A DNA stretch of 64,000 nucleotides, from the NCBI RefSeq assembly GCF_030408595.1, contig NZ_CP047080.1, forward strand, positions 2,891,001-2,955,000. The letters are read 5' to 3'. Source of the stretch: Corynebacterium canis (lineage in GTDB: Bacteria > Actinomycetota > Actinomycetes > Mycobacteriales > Mycobacteriaceae). Below, one piece after another: positions 9,747 to 20,197 of this stretch (the first letter of the stretch is position 1; the number at the start of each line of letters is the position of its first letter). A model generated the notes under the pieces. That model had not been told where the DNA came from. It ran no database searches and saw nothing but the letters and a program-made list of their open reading frames with translations. Position numbers and translations under genes: made by a program.

Positions 9747-11686
9747 TGAAATACCTTCCCCCAAGCCTCGCGGCTGGTCAGTTCGCTGTGCGCCGCGCGA
9801 TACCGCTCACGCATCTCGCCGAAACGTTGCTTAACTTCCTTTTGCAGCGCGCGGGATTCCTGCAACAAGGCCTTCGCCTGCGCCCGATCGCGTTGGCGAT
9901 AGACCACGCCGCGGCCGTCTGCGGTGGTGACCGTCGCGCCGTCGACACGCGAAAGGCTGAACCAGCGCGCCTCGATGGGGGCGAGGTTCGCCTGCGGGGC
10001 CTCATGGTGCGCCTTATTCTCCTTGCTCAAGGTGTGCTTGAGGCCCTTGAGCAGCCAAAATGCCTTCTTTACCGGACCGAGGCGCCCGCCCACATCCTTG
10101 GTGGGCACGCCCGGAATGCCGGTAGGCTTCGGCAGCTCGGCGGCCGTGGGCAAAATCACAGCGTCGGGGTATTCCTTGCGGATCGCGGCGATGCGCGGCA
10201 GGGAGCTTTCCAAAATACCGAACAAACGCTCGGGGCCGGCGAGGAAATCGCGCATCGCCTCGTTTTGGATCACCACGGTAGAGTACTCCAGGCACATCAG
10301 GTGCTTGATCGTGGCCTTCAACATGGAACGGATAATGCCGTCCACCGGGCCATCGTGGTACATCGCCGCCACGATCAGGCGATTGCGCAGGTGGAAATAC
10401 GCCTGCCAGTCGATGGCATCATCCTTATCGGACCACGCCATATGCCAAATGGCCACCCCCGGCCACGTCGCCGTGGGATAACCCGCCTGCGCCGCACGCA
10501 GACCGTACTCCGCATCGTCCCACTTAATAAATAGCGGCAGCGGCTGGCCGATCTCCTCGGCCACAAGGCGCGGGATCAGGCACATCCACCAGCCGTTATA
10601 ATCCACGTCGATCCGGCGGTGGAGGTCGCGGGAGTTCTTATCCTTCGGCTTATCGTCCTTATTGCCCTGGTAGCTCAGCGGCATCTTGGCAAAATCATGG
10701 TCATAATGCACGTGCGGGGCGTGCGTCCACATAAATATGGAGCGATCGATCACCTCGCCCATGGAATGCAGGTGGCTGCGTTCCTGCAGATTCAGCATCT
10801 GCCCGCCGACCAGCATCGGGGTCTTGGCAAAGCGCGCCACCTGGAGGGCGCGAAGAACCGCGTCCGGCTCGATGGCAATATCATCGTCCATATAAAGAAT
10901 GTATGGGGACTTTTTCGCACCGGCCGGGCCATCGCCCAACGCCTCCCACATGATGCGGGAATAACCACCGGAGCCGCCGAGATTGCCCTGGCGGAACTCA
11001 AACAAACGCCCTTGAAAATGCTTCGCTGCCGCCGCATAGCCCGGCTCATCCTGCGGGTGCTTCGTGCCCTGATCAGGCATAATCACCGCATCGATCACGG
11101 CATCCACCTCGGGGTCGATCGCCAGCGCCTCCAATGCGGCCACCGCATCCGCAGGGCGGTTAAACGTGGGCACCCCCACGGTGACACGCGGCTCGAACGG
11201 GCCCACCTGCTTCCCGTTCGGCAAGGTCTGCGGCTGCGCCGCTACCGGGGAATACCAGCCCGCCTTTGTAATGGTGGTATCCGTCTCTGCGGTGATATCG
11301 AACCAGTACCAGCCGCCATCTTCAAAGGGTGCTAGGGAAAGCTCAAACTCGATGACATCATCCTCGACGAGCCCGCCGACCACGCCGATACGGGCGCCGT
11401 CGATCTTCGAGCGGTACACATCCACCCGCGCCGCCCCCTCAACCTCGACGCGCAGCACCACGGACTCTAATTGCGACCAGCGGCGCCAATAGCTCGCGGG
11501 GAAAGCATTAAAGTAGGTCTGAAAACTCACCTCGCAACCACTGGGAATGGTCACGCTCGTGCGGTCGGTCCAGCTAGCCCGCGCATCATTGCGATCCGCC
11601 TCAAGCAGGTACAACGTGCGCACATCGTGTGGCTCACCACGCTTCGGCAATAACACACGCTGCAGCTGTTCGATCGCCTTGCTCAT
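9743..11686 (-). CDS. glfT2: Galactofuranosyltransferase GlfT2
   Basis: Bifunctional polymerase that extends the galactan chain with alternating beta-1,5 and beta-1,6 galactofuranose from UDP-Galf at the cytoplasmic face. At 647 residues it has the GlfT2 layout: an N-terminal beta-sandwich, a GT-A domain with the metal-binding MDDDIAIEPDA motif near residue 257, the catalytic-base region FIKWDDAEYG and the HMAW motif, then a helical C-terminus. Start ATG 11686 has AAAGG upstream. First gene of the glfT2-PAP2-ubiA operon; its donor is made by Glf, encoded 2 kb away. Confidence 0.95.
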   Translation of the reverse strand: MSKAIEQLQRVLLPKRGEPHDVRTLYLLEADRNDARASWTDRTSVTIPSGCEVSFQTYFNAFPASYWRRWSQLESVVLRVEVEGAARVDVYRSKIDGARIGVVGGLVEDDVIEFELSLAPFEDGGWYWFDITAETDTTITKAGWYSPVAAQPQTLPNGKQVGPFEPRVTVGVPTFNRPADAVAALEALAIDPEVDAVIDAVIMPDQGTKHPQDEPGYAAAAKHFQGRLFEFRQGNLGGSGGYSRIMWEALGDGPAGAKKSPYILYMDDDIAIEPDAVLRALQVARFAKTPMLVGGQMLNLQERSHLHSMGEVIDRSIFMWTHAPHVHYDHDFAKMPLSYQGNKDDKPKDKNSRDLHRRIDVDYNGWWMCLIPRLVAEEIGQPLPLFIKWDDAEYGLRAAQAGYPTATWPGVAIWHMAWSDKDDAIDWQAYFHLRNRLIVAAMYHDGPVDGIIRSMLKATIKHLMCLEYSTVVIQNEAMRDFLAGPERLFGILESSLPRIAAIRKEYPDAVILPTAAELPKPTGIPGVPTKDVGGRLGPVKKAFWLLKGLKHTLSKENKAHHEAPQANLAPIEARWFSLSRVDGATVTTADGRGVVYRQRDRAQAKALLQESRALQKEVKQRFGEMRERYRAAHSELTSREAWGKVFQ

Positions 11687-11915
11687 ATTGTTCTAGCCTT
11701 TCTGTTGGGTCACCCATTCAGAGTAGTCTTCCACAAGCTATATGGTGCTTAAGCCACCCAGGTTGGTGGGGTGGGTCGGCGGTAAGGATCCAGCACCGCG
11801 CACACTCAGCCTGACTGTAACATAAGCACAGGTCACCGCACCGTTACACGTTCCGCAACCCATAGGCGGGAGCGACCAAATCCTTTCCTTTATATTGGGG
11901 CTAGAAAACGTGTCC

Positions 11916-13319
11916 TCAGGAGGCAGAGAAGTACAAAGTGCCGGGGGTCGTTTCACCGAGGAGCTCATCGATGGTGACAAAGCGATAGCCAAGCTTGCTC
12001 AACTCCCCGATCACGCAAGGCACCGCGTCAACGGTGGTCTTATGGACGTCGTGCATCAAAATAATGGAGCCGGGTTTGGCGCTAACGACGGCACGATTGC
12101 ACACGATCGTGGAATCAAGATCCGCCCAATCCTTCGTATCAATGTTCCACAGGATCGAGGCCATACCGGTGCTGCGGATCTCCCGAATGGCCGTCGGGTT
12201 GAGGGCACCATAAGGCGGGCGCATCAGGTGCGGATCAACCCCGGTGGCTTCCCGGATCACGGCATTAGTGTCTGCCAATTGCTTATGAATAGCCTCCGGA
12301 GTTTGCGTTGTCAGATCCGGATGATTCCACGTGTGATTACCAATTTGATGTCCGGCCTTAACTATGCGTTTTGTTAAGGCCTTATTGTTGTGCACCTGCT
12401 CGCCCACAACAAAAAACGTTGCTTTTACATCGTGCGTGCCAAGTATTCCGAGGAGTTTCCTCGTGTAATCTCCCGGGCCATCGTCGAAAGTGATTGCGAT
12501 GCATCGCTCCCCCGCACAACTCCGCGAAACGGCGGGTTCAGTGGGCGCGGCCTTTATGGTCTGCTGGAAACCAAAAAGCTCGCGCGAAACTTCTTCCTTG
12601 ACAAGATCGCGCAGCTCATCCACTTCAATGCGAATATCCAAATCGCCGTAAGAACTCGGCAATACCGCACCCTTATGTAGCGGAAAGAACAAAGCCCCGT
12701 GATCGACCATAAAATACTCGAATTGTTCTTGGTCCAGAAAATCCGCTACATTACCCGGTTGCTTCTCCTGCTTATCAAGAATTTTTCGGGCCTCGGCGCG
12801 GGACAGCTCGACTACTTCGGCGACGCCGAGGTCGGGGTCGTCGAAAAGCTCGCGGAGCTTCAGGGCGTGCCCAGTACGCTTGTCAAAGGTCCAGAAAAAG
12901 CTGGATGCGGTGGATTCCGCGCCCAGCGAATCATGGCTTACATTGACCGCAATGGAAAGGTAGTGCTCGGTGTTTGTGGTGATCTGATAGCCCGCGGTAA
13001 ACGACGGCACCTCGTCCGCAGCGGAGCCTTCCTCCACCAACGCGTGAAAAGATTCATATTCCGAATCGATCGCATGAGCGACGGTTTCATCTATCGTCGA
13101 ATTACCGCTAATCGGGTATTCAATCGCAACCTTCTCCTTTTTGGTCTCGCGGGTATCAATTTTGGAAGAAATGCCTTCGTAGCGGCTATCCACAAACTTG
13201 TAATTGTCAGCAGAGTTTGCGCCGCCAGAACGCGAAGAAATATATGTTGCCACCCCGATAACGGCGATAACCAACAACAGCACAACGCTCGCAATAGTAG
13301 TAATCTGACGTTTGCTCAC
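11916..13319 (-). CDS. Membrane-anchored polysaccharide deacetylase (NodB domain) with DUF3298-like domain
   Basis: A 467-residue protein with one N-terminal membrane helix (about 5-27), an extracellular region (about 60-250) resembling DUF3298/RsiV-type domains, and a C-terminal NodB deacetylase domain (about 270-455). The NodB metal and catalytic residues are present: TFDDGPG, HTWNHPD, RPPYG and a late LMHDVH. It probably removes acetyl groups from an envelope polymer such as peptidoglycan; the substrate cannot be read from the sequence. It lies between glfT2 and glf, on the same strand but with over 200 bp on either side. Confidence 0.88.
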   Translation of the reverse strand: MSKRQITTIASVVLLLVIAVIGVATYISSRSGGANSADNYKFVDSRYEGISSKIDTRETKKEKVAIEYPISGNSTIDETVAHAIDSEYESFHALVEEGSAADEVPSFTAGYQITTNTEHYLSIAVNVSHDSLGAESTASSFFWTFDKRTGHALKLRELFDDPDLGVAEVVELSRAEARKILDKQEKQPGNVADFLDQEQFEYFMVDHGALFFPLHKGAVLPSSYGDLDIRIEVDELRDLVKEEVSRELFGFQQTIKAAPTEPAVSRSCAGERCIAITFDDGPGDYTRKLLGILGTHDVKATFFVVGEQVHNNKALTKRIVKAGHQIGNHTWNHPDLTTQTPEAIHKQLADTNAVIREATGVDPHLMRPPYGALNPTAIREIRSTGMASILWNIDTKDWADLDSTIVCNRAVVSAKPGSIILMHDVHKTTVDAVPCVIGELSKLGYRFVTIDELLGETTPGTLYFSAS

Positions 13320-13393
13320 AATTTGGTTTCACATTCTGACAGTTATGTTTATGCATAGTTTAAACCGCAAACCACCACCCCGCTCTACAGCCG

Positions 13394-13416
13394 AAAAACC
13401 CCTAACAACTGGGGGT
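13394..13416 (-). terminator. Second hairpin with T run, downstream of glf
   Basis: A 5-bp GC stem (13398-13402 with 13412-13416) with a 9-base loop, followed in minus reading by TTTTTC. Short but well placed as a backup terminator. Confidence 0.5.
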
Positions 13417-13462
13417 AACCGCGACGCAAAACAGGGTTAGAAGGCCCGCACCTAGGCCGGAC

Positions 13463-13490
13463 AAAAGCCCCCAGAGATCACCCTGGAGGC
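13463..13490 (-). terminator. Probable terminator of glf
   Basis: An 8-bp stem (13467-13474 with 13483-13490, one G-T pair) with an 8-base loop, followed in minus reading by TTTT at 13466-13463. It is about 195 bp after the glf stop. Confidence 0.65.
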
Positions 13491-13684
13491 TGCGTCCCAG
13501 AAAGCCGCTTTCACCTAAGTACAGCATTTTATCAACAAGGCTGTTTAAGTGCTGCATTTCACAATTATGCGGCGCGTGTAGCGAATTTATACCGGCTAAA
13601 CTGCCCGAACTTTACGCGATTGGGATCAAACTAATTTGCGGAAACGCCCACGATTGCATGGCGCTGTTTCGTGCCCAGCTGTAG

Positions 13685-14899
<1,215 letters not shown>

Positions 14900-15006
14900 C
14901 TAAGACACGCCGCAAATATCACTTTAATAACACTCGCCACACTGGTAGCATGTGCCCCTAGAGTTTATCATTGTAACATTGTCTCAGTCTCAGGGAGTGT
15001 CCTCAC

Positions 15007-16740
15007 ATGCCACAGCGCCGCCGCTTACATGCGGGCTCTCAGCGTCCGGTCCTCGCCGCCGTGCTTGCGATTACCCTGATCGCATCCGCAGCATTGGGCA
15101 TCGGAGGCATCCAAAAGACCCAGAACGCGGGTCTTGACCCAATCGCCGCCTCCCTAACTACCACCAGCTTCGACGGTGGCGAAAACGTGGTTGTTGAGGA
15201 TTCCGCCATCACCGCGCAGGGCGAAGAACCCGGCCCGCGCAATGTAAAGGAATTCTCCCGCGATGAACCTTTCTCACTGTTCGCCCTGTCCTGGCAAGGG
15301 CAGCGCGACCTCGCCGCGTTCTTCCGCGCCCAGCGCGAGGACGGCTCTTGGGGCCCGTGGTACGACGCCGACCCCCTCAACGAAGAGGTAACCGACCGCA
15401 CCGGCACCGAACCTATTTTCCTGGAGCCCACCCACAAGGTGCAGGTCGCCGTACACGGTGTGCAGGACGCCGCCGGCATTGACGCAGTGTTTATCGACGG
15501 CCGCGCCGAGCAAGGTGGCATCGCCCTCGCCGCCGACACCGACGGCATGCCCAATGTGGTTTCCCGCGCCGGCTGGCGGGCCGACGAATCCATTCGTTGC
15601 GGTTCGCCGACCTACGATGATGAAACCAATGCCATCACCATCCACCACACCGCTGGTTCGAACAACTATACGCAGGCCGAGGCGGCCGGTATCGTGCGCG
15701 GCATCTACCAGTACCACGCCCAGCAATTGGGCTGGTGCGATATCGGATACCACTCTCTGGTGGACAAGTACGGCACCATTTACGAGGGCCGCTCGGGCGG
15801 CTTAACCAAGCCGGTCCAGGGCGCCCACGCGGGCGGCTTCAACGAGAACACTTGGGCGATCTCCATGCTCGGCAATTACGAGGAAGTGGAACCCACAGAC
15901 ACCATGCTGAAGGCAGTCGGCGAGCTTGCGGGTTGGCGCGCCAAGGTTGGCGATTTCGACCCCACCGGCCATGACGTGCACTATTCCGAGGGCACCAGCT
16001 TTTCCAAATATGCCTACGGGCAGGAGGTGAGGCTGCCGAGTATCTTCGCCCACCGCGACGTCGGCACCACGGCGTGCCCCGGCAAGTACGCCTACGCGAA
16101 GATGGATTCGATCCGCGCCACGGCTAAGCGGAAGTACGATTCCATCCGCAGCGGAGCGACCCCAACCACCACTGCGCAGGCGACGACCACGAACGCTGCG
16201 GCACCTGCGGCCGAACAGGCTTCCACCGCCCCGCTGGCCAATGCTACGATCGGCACGCTCCTTGCCGCGGGCATCGGCATGCTTTCCTCGGAGGGCCGCC
16301 TTCCGGAAACCACGACCAAGGTTGGCAACGTCGATGTCATCGAGGGTCTGCAGCTCAAGGACATTCCCGCCGTGGTAAATGCGGTGATTTCGGACGAAAA
16401 GTTCACGGAGGTGTTGCGCAAGGTTACGGATGCCGTGGGCCCGATCCTCGGCCAGCCGCGCGGCGGTGTGCACACGGCGACCCCGGTCGGCGAGCGTAAT
16501 TCCGCGGTGGAGTACGTCCCCTTCGATAACGGCATGATCGTCTCCTCCCCGGAGGCCGGCACTCACGCCCTATGGGGAAAGATTGGCGACGCCTGGGCAG
16601 CACAAGGTTTCGATTCCGGCCCGCTGGGATTGCCGCTCACCGAGGAGTACCTCGCCGGTGACCTAATCCGTGCGGATTTCCAGGGCGGCTACATCACCTT
16701 TAACCCTGCGGACGGCCACGTGGAGATCCATACCTTCTAG
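15007..16740 (+). CDS. Secreted N-acetylmuramoyl-L-alanine amidase (PGRP type) with C-terminal LGFP region
   Basis: Peptidoglycan amidase of the Amidase_2/PGRP family, positional equivalent of Rv3811. The 577-residue protein has an N-terminal signal or anchor (about 15-37), a catalytic domain from about residue 185 with zinc ligands in TIHHTAGSNNY and HRDVGTTACPGK, an Ala/Thr-rich linker (about 380-405), and at least one LGFP-type repeat near the C-terminus (GLPLTEEY). ATG 15007 has AGGGAG about 10 bases upstream. Its stop codon shares CTAG with the stop of the convergent HNH gene (16737-16740). Confidence 0.9.
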   Translation: MPQRRRLHAGSQRPVLAAVLAITLIASAALGIGGIQKTQNAGLDPIAASLTTTSFDGGENVVVEDSAITAQGEEPGPRNVKEFSRDEPFSLFALSWQGQRDLAAFFRAQREDGSWGPWYDADPLNEEVTDRTGTEPIFLEPTHKVQVAVHGVQDAAGIDAVFIDGRAEQGGIALAADTDGMPNVVSRAGWRADESIRCGSPTYDDETNAITIHHTAGSNNYTQAEAAGIVRGIYQYHAQQLGWCDIGYHSLVDKYGTIYEGRSGGLTKPVQGAHAGGFNENTWAISMLGNYEEVEPTDTMLKAVGELAGWRAKVGDFDPTGHDVHYSEGTSFSKYAYGQEVRLPSIFAHRDVGTTACPGKYAYAKMDSIRATAKRKYDSIRSGATPTTTAQATTTNAAAPAAEQASTAPLANATIGTLLAAGIGMLSSEGRLPETTTKVGNVDVIEGLQLKDIPAVVNAVISDEKFTEVLRKVTDAVGPILGQPRGGVHTATPVGERNSAVEYVPFDNGMIVSSPEAGTHALWGKIGDAWAAQGFDSGPLGLPLTEEYLAGDLIRADFQGGYITFNPADGHVEIHTF

Positions 16741-17158
16741 CATTCTTCGGGGGGAACGTCGTTATCGCCAAGCGGGGGGATATCGTCGTAGTCTCGGAGT
16801 TGCCGCTTCCGCATGGTCATTTGCACGAGGTGGCGATTGCGCTGCTTGGCGCGGTACTTGGCCAGCGTGGTACCCCACCGACCAAAACCGTTGCGGCTCG
16901 GCGGGCTATCGTAGTAGGCCTCGTCCCGGGTGGGATGGTCGTGGCGGCCGGTAATCCCGCTTTCCAGACCTTTGACCTGCCCCGCAAGCGGACCGTTCGG
17001 CACGGTGGTTACTTCCAGGTTGTCTAGTTTCCAGGTCACCACACCAAACACATCGCTGCGCGCCATCACGTTTCTGTCGGTTTTAAAGTTGTGGTGTCGC
17101 CGACACAGACATTGCAGGTTCGGCAGGGTGGTCAATCCGCCCATCTCCCAATTAATAA
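16737..17158 (-). pseudogene. C-terminal fragment of the HNH/DUF222 gene cut by the IS element
   Basis: This is the 3' end of the HNH endonuclease gene whose 5' part lies at 19207-20197. It continues in frame from the left copy of the 246-bp repeat: it carries the last part of the HNH domain (CLCRRHHNFKTDR), then the native C-terminus with RNGFGRWGTTLAKYRAKQR, which the truncated upstream copy has lost. An ATG at 17144 could restart translation but no ribosome site was seen. Joining 20197-19207 to 17158-16737 restores one open frame of about 470 codons. Confidence 0.88.
16913..17158. repeat. Left copy of 246-bp direct repeat flanking the IS element (target duplication)
   Basis: Compared by eye with 18961-19206: identical in sequence and length, and ending exactly at the element's left end. 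It is internal HNH gene sequence, so it is a target-site duplication rather than part of the element. Confidence 0.93.
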
Positions 17159-18960
17159 CCTGACTTCCACAACTGTTTTGCGGATTTTTGGGTGGAATGT
17201 TTCTGACCTTGGGGTTTGTTGTTTTGGAAGTGCGTTTTGGGGGACTAGGTGCCTGGTTGGTGATAGCGTCATTGGGTGGCTTACATTAAGTATTCGCGGA
17301 CTACCTCTGGTGGGGTGAGTGTTCAAGTTGTGCGCAAAGTCCGTGGCCGCACCGTTGTGTTGTCCCATGTGGGTACTGCTCATGATGATCTGACTTTGCA
17401 TGCGTTAATTGACAAGGCAGAGGAATTTATGGGTTTAGACGCACAGATGAGTCTGGATATCGGCATTGATGTGCCAGTTCGTGCGCGTCCATCGATGGTG
17501 GATATCTCTAACTACCTGGAATCGGCCTCGGACAAGCAACTCGAGCTGTTAGTTGAACGCGGTGCTGATTCGACGGTTCTCCGCGATCCGCCCCGCGCTC
17601 AACGCGCGCCTGTGGCTGAGTCTAATTTTCCGGCCTCGCCACGGGTGATTTCATCTCCGGCCAGGTTGATCTGGGATGTGCTAGCCATGGTTTACCAACA
17701 GCTTGGCTTTGCCTCGTTACATGATGAAGCGTTTATGTCCACGGTGATAGCACGTGTGGTTAAACCCACCTCGAAGGCTCAGGTGCCTGAGGTTTTAGCG
17801 AGTATGGGCAGATGTGCGCCGCATGAAAACACCATCTACAACGCACTCAAGCGATGCCACGAACGCGACTATAAAAAGATAATTTCGGCCAAATGTCACG
17901 AGTATGTGCGCACCAATCATCAGGTAACCATGGTGCTGTACGACGTGACTACTTTGTATTTTGAAACCTCAAAAGAAGACGAGCTGCGTAAGATCGGGAT
18001 GAGCAAAGAGCGTCGCGTTGATCCTCAAATCGTCGTGGGGTTGATTACTGATAATCTGGGATTTCCACTGCATGTGGACTTTTTTCATGGCAAGACTGCG
18101 GAAACCACCACGCTGATCCCGATGCTTGAGGCCTATCGCAATGCCCACGATTTGGAATCATTGACAGTAGTTGCTGATGCCGCGATGCTATCGGCAACTA
18201 ATCTTGATGAGCTTGATGCTGCAGGGATTAACTACATCGTGGCCGACCGGCTAAAAAAAGCCCCTCACGCGGTGACTATCTCCGATGATGACATGGCGGC
18301 GTGGTCGAAGAAAACGGACACATACGAAATTGTCGAAACCACCAAAACTATGGGCAAAGCAGGCAATGCGGTCACTCGCCGAGTGGTAGTAGGTTTTAGT
18401 CCAAAGCGCTACAAGTACGACACGTTCACGCTACAAAAACAAAAAGAAAAAGCTCAAGCAACCGTCGCAGGCAAGGCAGCTACTCGGTTGCCACGGTTTG
18501 TATCAAGGAACAAAGACACGCTGAGGATCAACGAGAGTGCGTTCGATAAGGCGCTCGCTCTTGCCGGATGGAAAGGCTACGTTACCAACCTGGATAAAGA
18601 CCAAGTCGCAGGTAGTGAGGTAATTAGTCTCTACCACGAGCTCCACCACATTGAAAACGCGTTCCGGATGGCGAAAACAGACTTGCAAGCCCGGCCAATT
18701 TTTCATCGCACTGAAGATGCCATCCAAGCGCATCTCACCATCGTGCTGGCTGCTTTAGCAATGTCAAAACACATTTACCTCACCTGCCAGATAACCACTC
18801 CGAAACTTGTCGCGACCCTCAGTCAGTACCGACACGCACTCGTCGAAACCGGCAAGCACCGATACGAAATCCCACCCCAGCTCACACCCGAAATCGAAGA
18901 AAAAATCAACCAGCTAAAAAACTTCAAACCGGGGGACTAGGGCAAATTGTGGAACTCAGG
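17159..18960 (+). mobile_element. IS1634-family insertion sequence (about 1.8 kb)
   Basis: The element lies between the two 246-bp copies. Its ends form a terminal inverted repeat: CCTGACTTCCACAA at 17159 against CCTGAGTTCCACAA read inward from 18960, 13 of 14 identical. It carries one transposase gene reading rightwards. IS1634-family members (IS1634 of Mycoplasma, IS1549 of Mycobacterium smegmatis) are known for unusually long, variable target duplications of up to several hundred bp, which this insertion matches. Its base composition is visibly more AT-rich than its flanks. Confidence 0.93.
17276..18940 (+). CDS. IS1634-family DDE transposase
   Basis: A 554-residue, apparently intact transposase of the IS4-superfamily IS1634 type. 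Candidate catalytic residues are D223 (VLYDVTTLYFE), D301 (VVADAAML) and E460 (HIENAFRMAKTDLQARP, the Y/I-x-R...E-type block typical of this group), with HRTEDAIQAHL following. It starts with GTG 17276, translated as MAYIKYSRTTSGG. The gene nearly fills the element and ends 20 bp before its right end. With no frameshift or stop and a perfect duplication, it may still be active. Confidence 0.93.
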   Translation: MAYIKYSRTTSGGVSVQVVRKVRGRTVVLSHVGTAHDDLTLHALIDKAEEFMGLDAQMSLDIGIDVPVRARPSMVDISNYLESASDKQLELLVERGADSTVLRDPPRAQRAPVAESNFPASPRVISSPARLIWDVLAMVYQQLGFASLHDEAFMSTVIARVVKPTSKAQVPEVLASMGRCAPHENTIYNALKRCHERDYKKIISAKCHEYVRTNHQVTMVLYDVTTLYFETSKEDELRKIGMSKERRVDPQIVVGLITDNLGFPLHVDFFHGKTAETTTLIPMLEAYRNAHDLESLTVVADAAMLSATNLDELDAAGINYIVADRLKKAPHAVTISDDDMAAWSKKTDTYEIVETTKTMGKAGNAVTRRVVVGFSPKRYKYDTFTLQKQKEKAQATVAGKAATRLPRFVSRNKDTLRINESAFDKALALAGWKGYVTNLDKDQVAGSEVISLYHELHHIENAFRMAKTDLQARPIFHRTEDAIQAHLTIVLAALAMSKHIYLTCQITTPKLVATLSQYRHALVETGKHRYEIPPQLTPEIEEKINQLKNFKPGD

Positions 18961-20197
18961 AGTAGGCCTCGTCCCGGGTGGGATGGTCGTGGCGGCCGGT
19001 AATCCCGCTTTCCAGACCTTTGACCTGCCCCGCAAGCGGACCGTTCGGCACGGTGGTTACTTCCAGGTTGTCTAGTTTCCAGGTCACCACACCAAACACA
19101 TCGCTGCGCGCCATCACGTTTCTGTCGGTTTTAAAGTTGTGGTGTCGCCGACACAGACATTGCAGGTTCGGCAGGGTGGTCAATCCGCCCATCTCCCAAT
19201 TAATAATGTGGTCGGTATCGCAGAAGCGGGCCTCCACATTGCATCCGGGGAACCTGCAGGTTCCGTCCCGCAACATCACGAGCAGCATTTGGTCCAGCGT
19301 CGGATCATGCTCATCGAAGCATTCGGTGGCTACGGAGTCAATGCTGCGGTAGCGGAAGGAATTGGCCCGCATCAACTTTCGCCGCTGGTTGATGGTGAGC
19401 TGCCCGGTTCCATCCGCGTACACCAGCTCGACGTGATCCGCGGGCGTGAGCTCCCCGACCCCGAAGATCCGGACTTGCCGCGCCTTCTCCCGCGCCGAAA
19501 GCGTGCCACACAACCGATTCATTACCACCCGTTCTTGAGGGACCTTTTCAGATTTCGCGTCCGCCGCGATAGTCTGCCTAGCCTCATGAGCATCCTCGGT
19601 AGCCAAGGTCACCTGCAGCACACTCACCGAAGGGTCGCTGGTGTGCAACACTTCCACCCCATAGGGCGCCTCGGGCGAATCGAAGTCCACGCGCCCGCTA
19701 TTGGGGTCCTTGAAATCATCGTACAACCCGAGTCGCACCAGTTCATCGCGGATTTTATTGCCCAACCACCGCGCGGTAGGCAAGGCTTGATTCGGCACCG
19801 TGGGCGATAAACACTCCACTAGGAAGATATCCATCTGCTCCCAGATTTCGGCGCAATCTTCATCGTCCGGAATGGCAGCCAGGTGATTCGCGAGCGTCCG
19901 CAGCATCCGATAATCCAGCAGCCCCCATGTCAGCCCCAGTTCCTTTAATCTCGGTAGCCACGCGTGCAGCAGCCAGCAGCCGCACACAATATTAGTCATG
20001 CACGCTTCCGAATAGTGCGCCGATTGCAATGCCAGCTTCCGCACGAGCCGCCGTAAGTTTGTATCTTCCCAAATCACATCTTTGGTCACCGCCAAATACG
20101 CCGCCAAGAAATCCCTATTGTGCGCGATTTCCTGGCCACCCAGAGTGTTTCCGTCATTGTGTACCAAAAAGCCCACATCGGGCCTTGCGTCTGACAT
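18956..20197 (-). CDS. HNH endonuclease, DUF222 (13E12-type), truncated at the C-terminus by the IS element
   Basis: A protein of the actinobacterial DUF222-HNH family, whose biological role is not established. The DUF222 region fills about residues 10-300, then the HNH domain DGTCRFPGC...DTDHIINWEMGG...CLCRRHHNFK is complete, with its Cys pairs and the His/Asn/His residues. Because the 246-bp duplication restored this stretch, only the last 57 or so native residues are lost; the frame now ends at a stop just inside the IS. ATG 20197 with GGGAGGGG upstream is preferred over GTG 20230. The product (413 residues) could still fold as a nuclease. A full-length relative lies at 30067-31629. Confidence 0.85.
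   Translation of the reverse strand: MSDARPDVGFLVHNDGNTLGGQEIAHNRDFLAAYLAVTKDVIWEDTNLRRLVRKLALQSAHYSEACMTNIVCGCWLLHAWLPRLKELGLTWGLLDYRMLRTLANHLAAIPDDEDCAEIWEQMDIFLVECLSPTVPNQALPTARWLGNKIRDELVRLGLYDDFKDPNSGRVDFDSPEAPYGVEVLHTSDPSVSVLQVTLATEDAHEARQTIAADAKSEKVPQERVVMNRLCGTLSAREKARQVRIFGVGELTPADHVELVYADGTGQLTINQRRKLMRANSFRYRSIDSVATECFDEHDPTLDQMLLVMLRDGTCRFPGCNVEARFCDTDHIINWEMGGLTTLPNLQCLCRRHHNFKTDRNVMARSDVFGVVTWKLDNLEVTTVPNGPLAGQVKGLESGITGRHDHPTRDEAYS
18961..19206. repeat. Right copy of 246-bp direct repeat flanking the IS element
   Basis: Identical to 16913-17158. It begins at the base after the element's right end and supplies the HNH domain coding sequence of the truncated gene. Confidence 0.93.

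Larger units (their letters stand above)
13320..13684. other. Intergenic region between glf and the deacetylase gene
   Basis: This 365-bp stretch holds no convincing ORF. It contains two hairpins oriented as minus-strand terminators (listed separately) and, at its left end, the promoter region of the deacetylase gene. About 195 bp lie between the glf stop and the first hairpin, so there is either a long 3' untranslated region or a small RNA. Confidence 0.6.

Noticed and set aside
13320..13684. Considered as a 6C-type conserved actinobacterial RNA
   Set aside because: The paired C-rich loops that define that RNA are not visible; only terminator-like hairpins were found.
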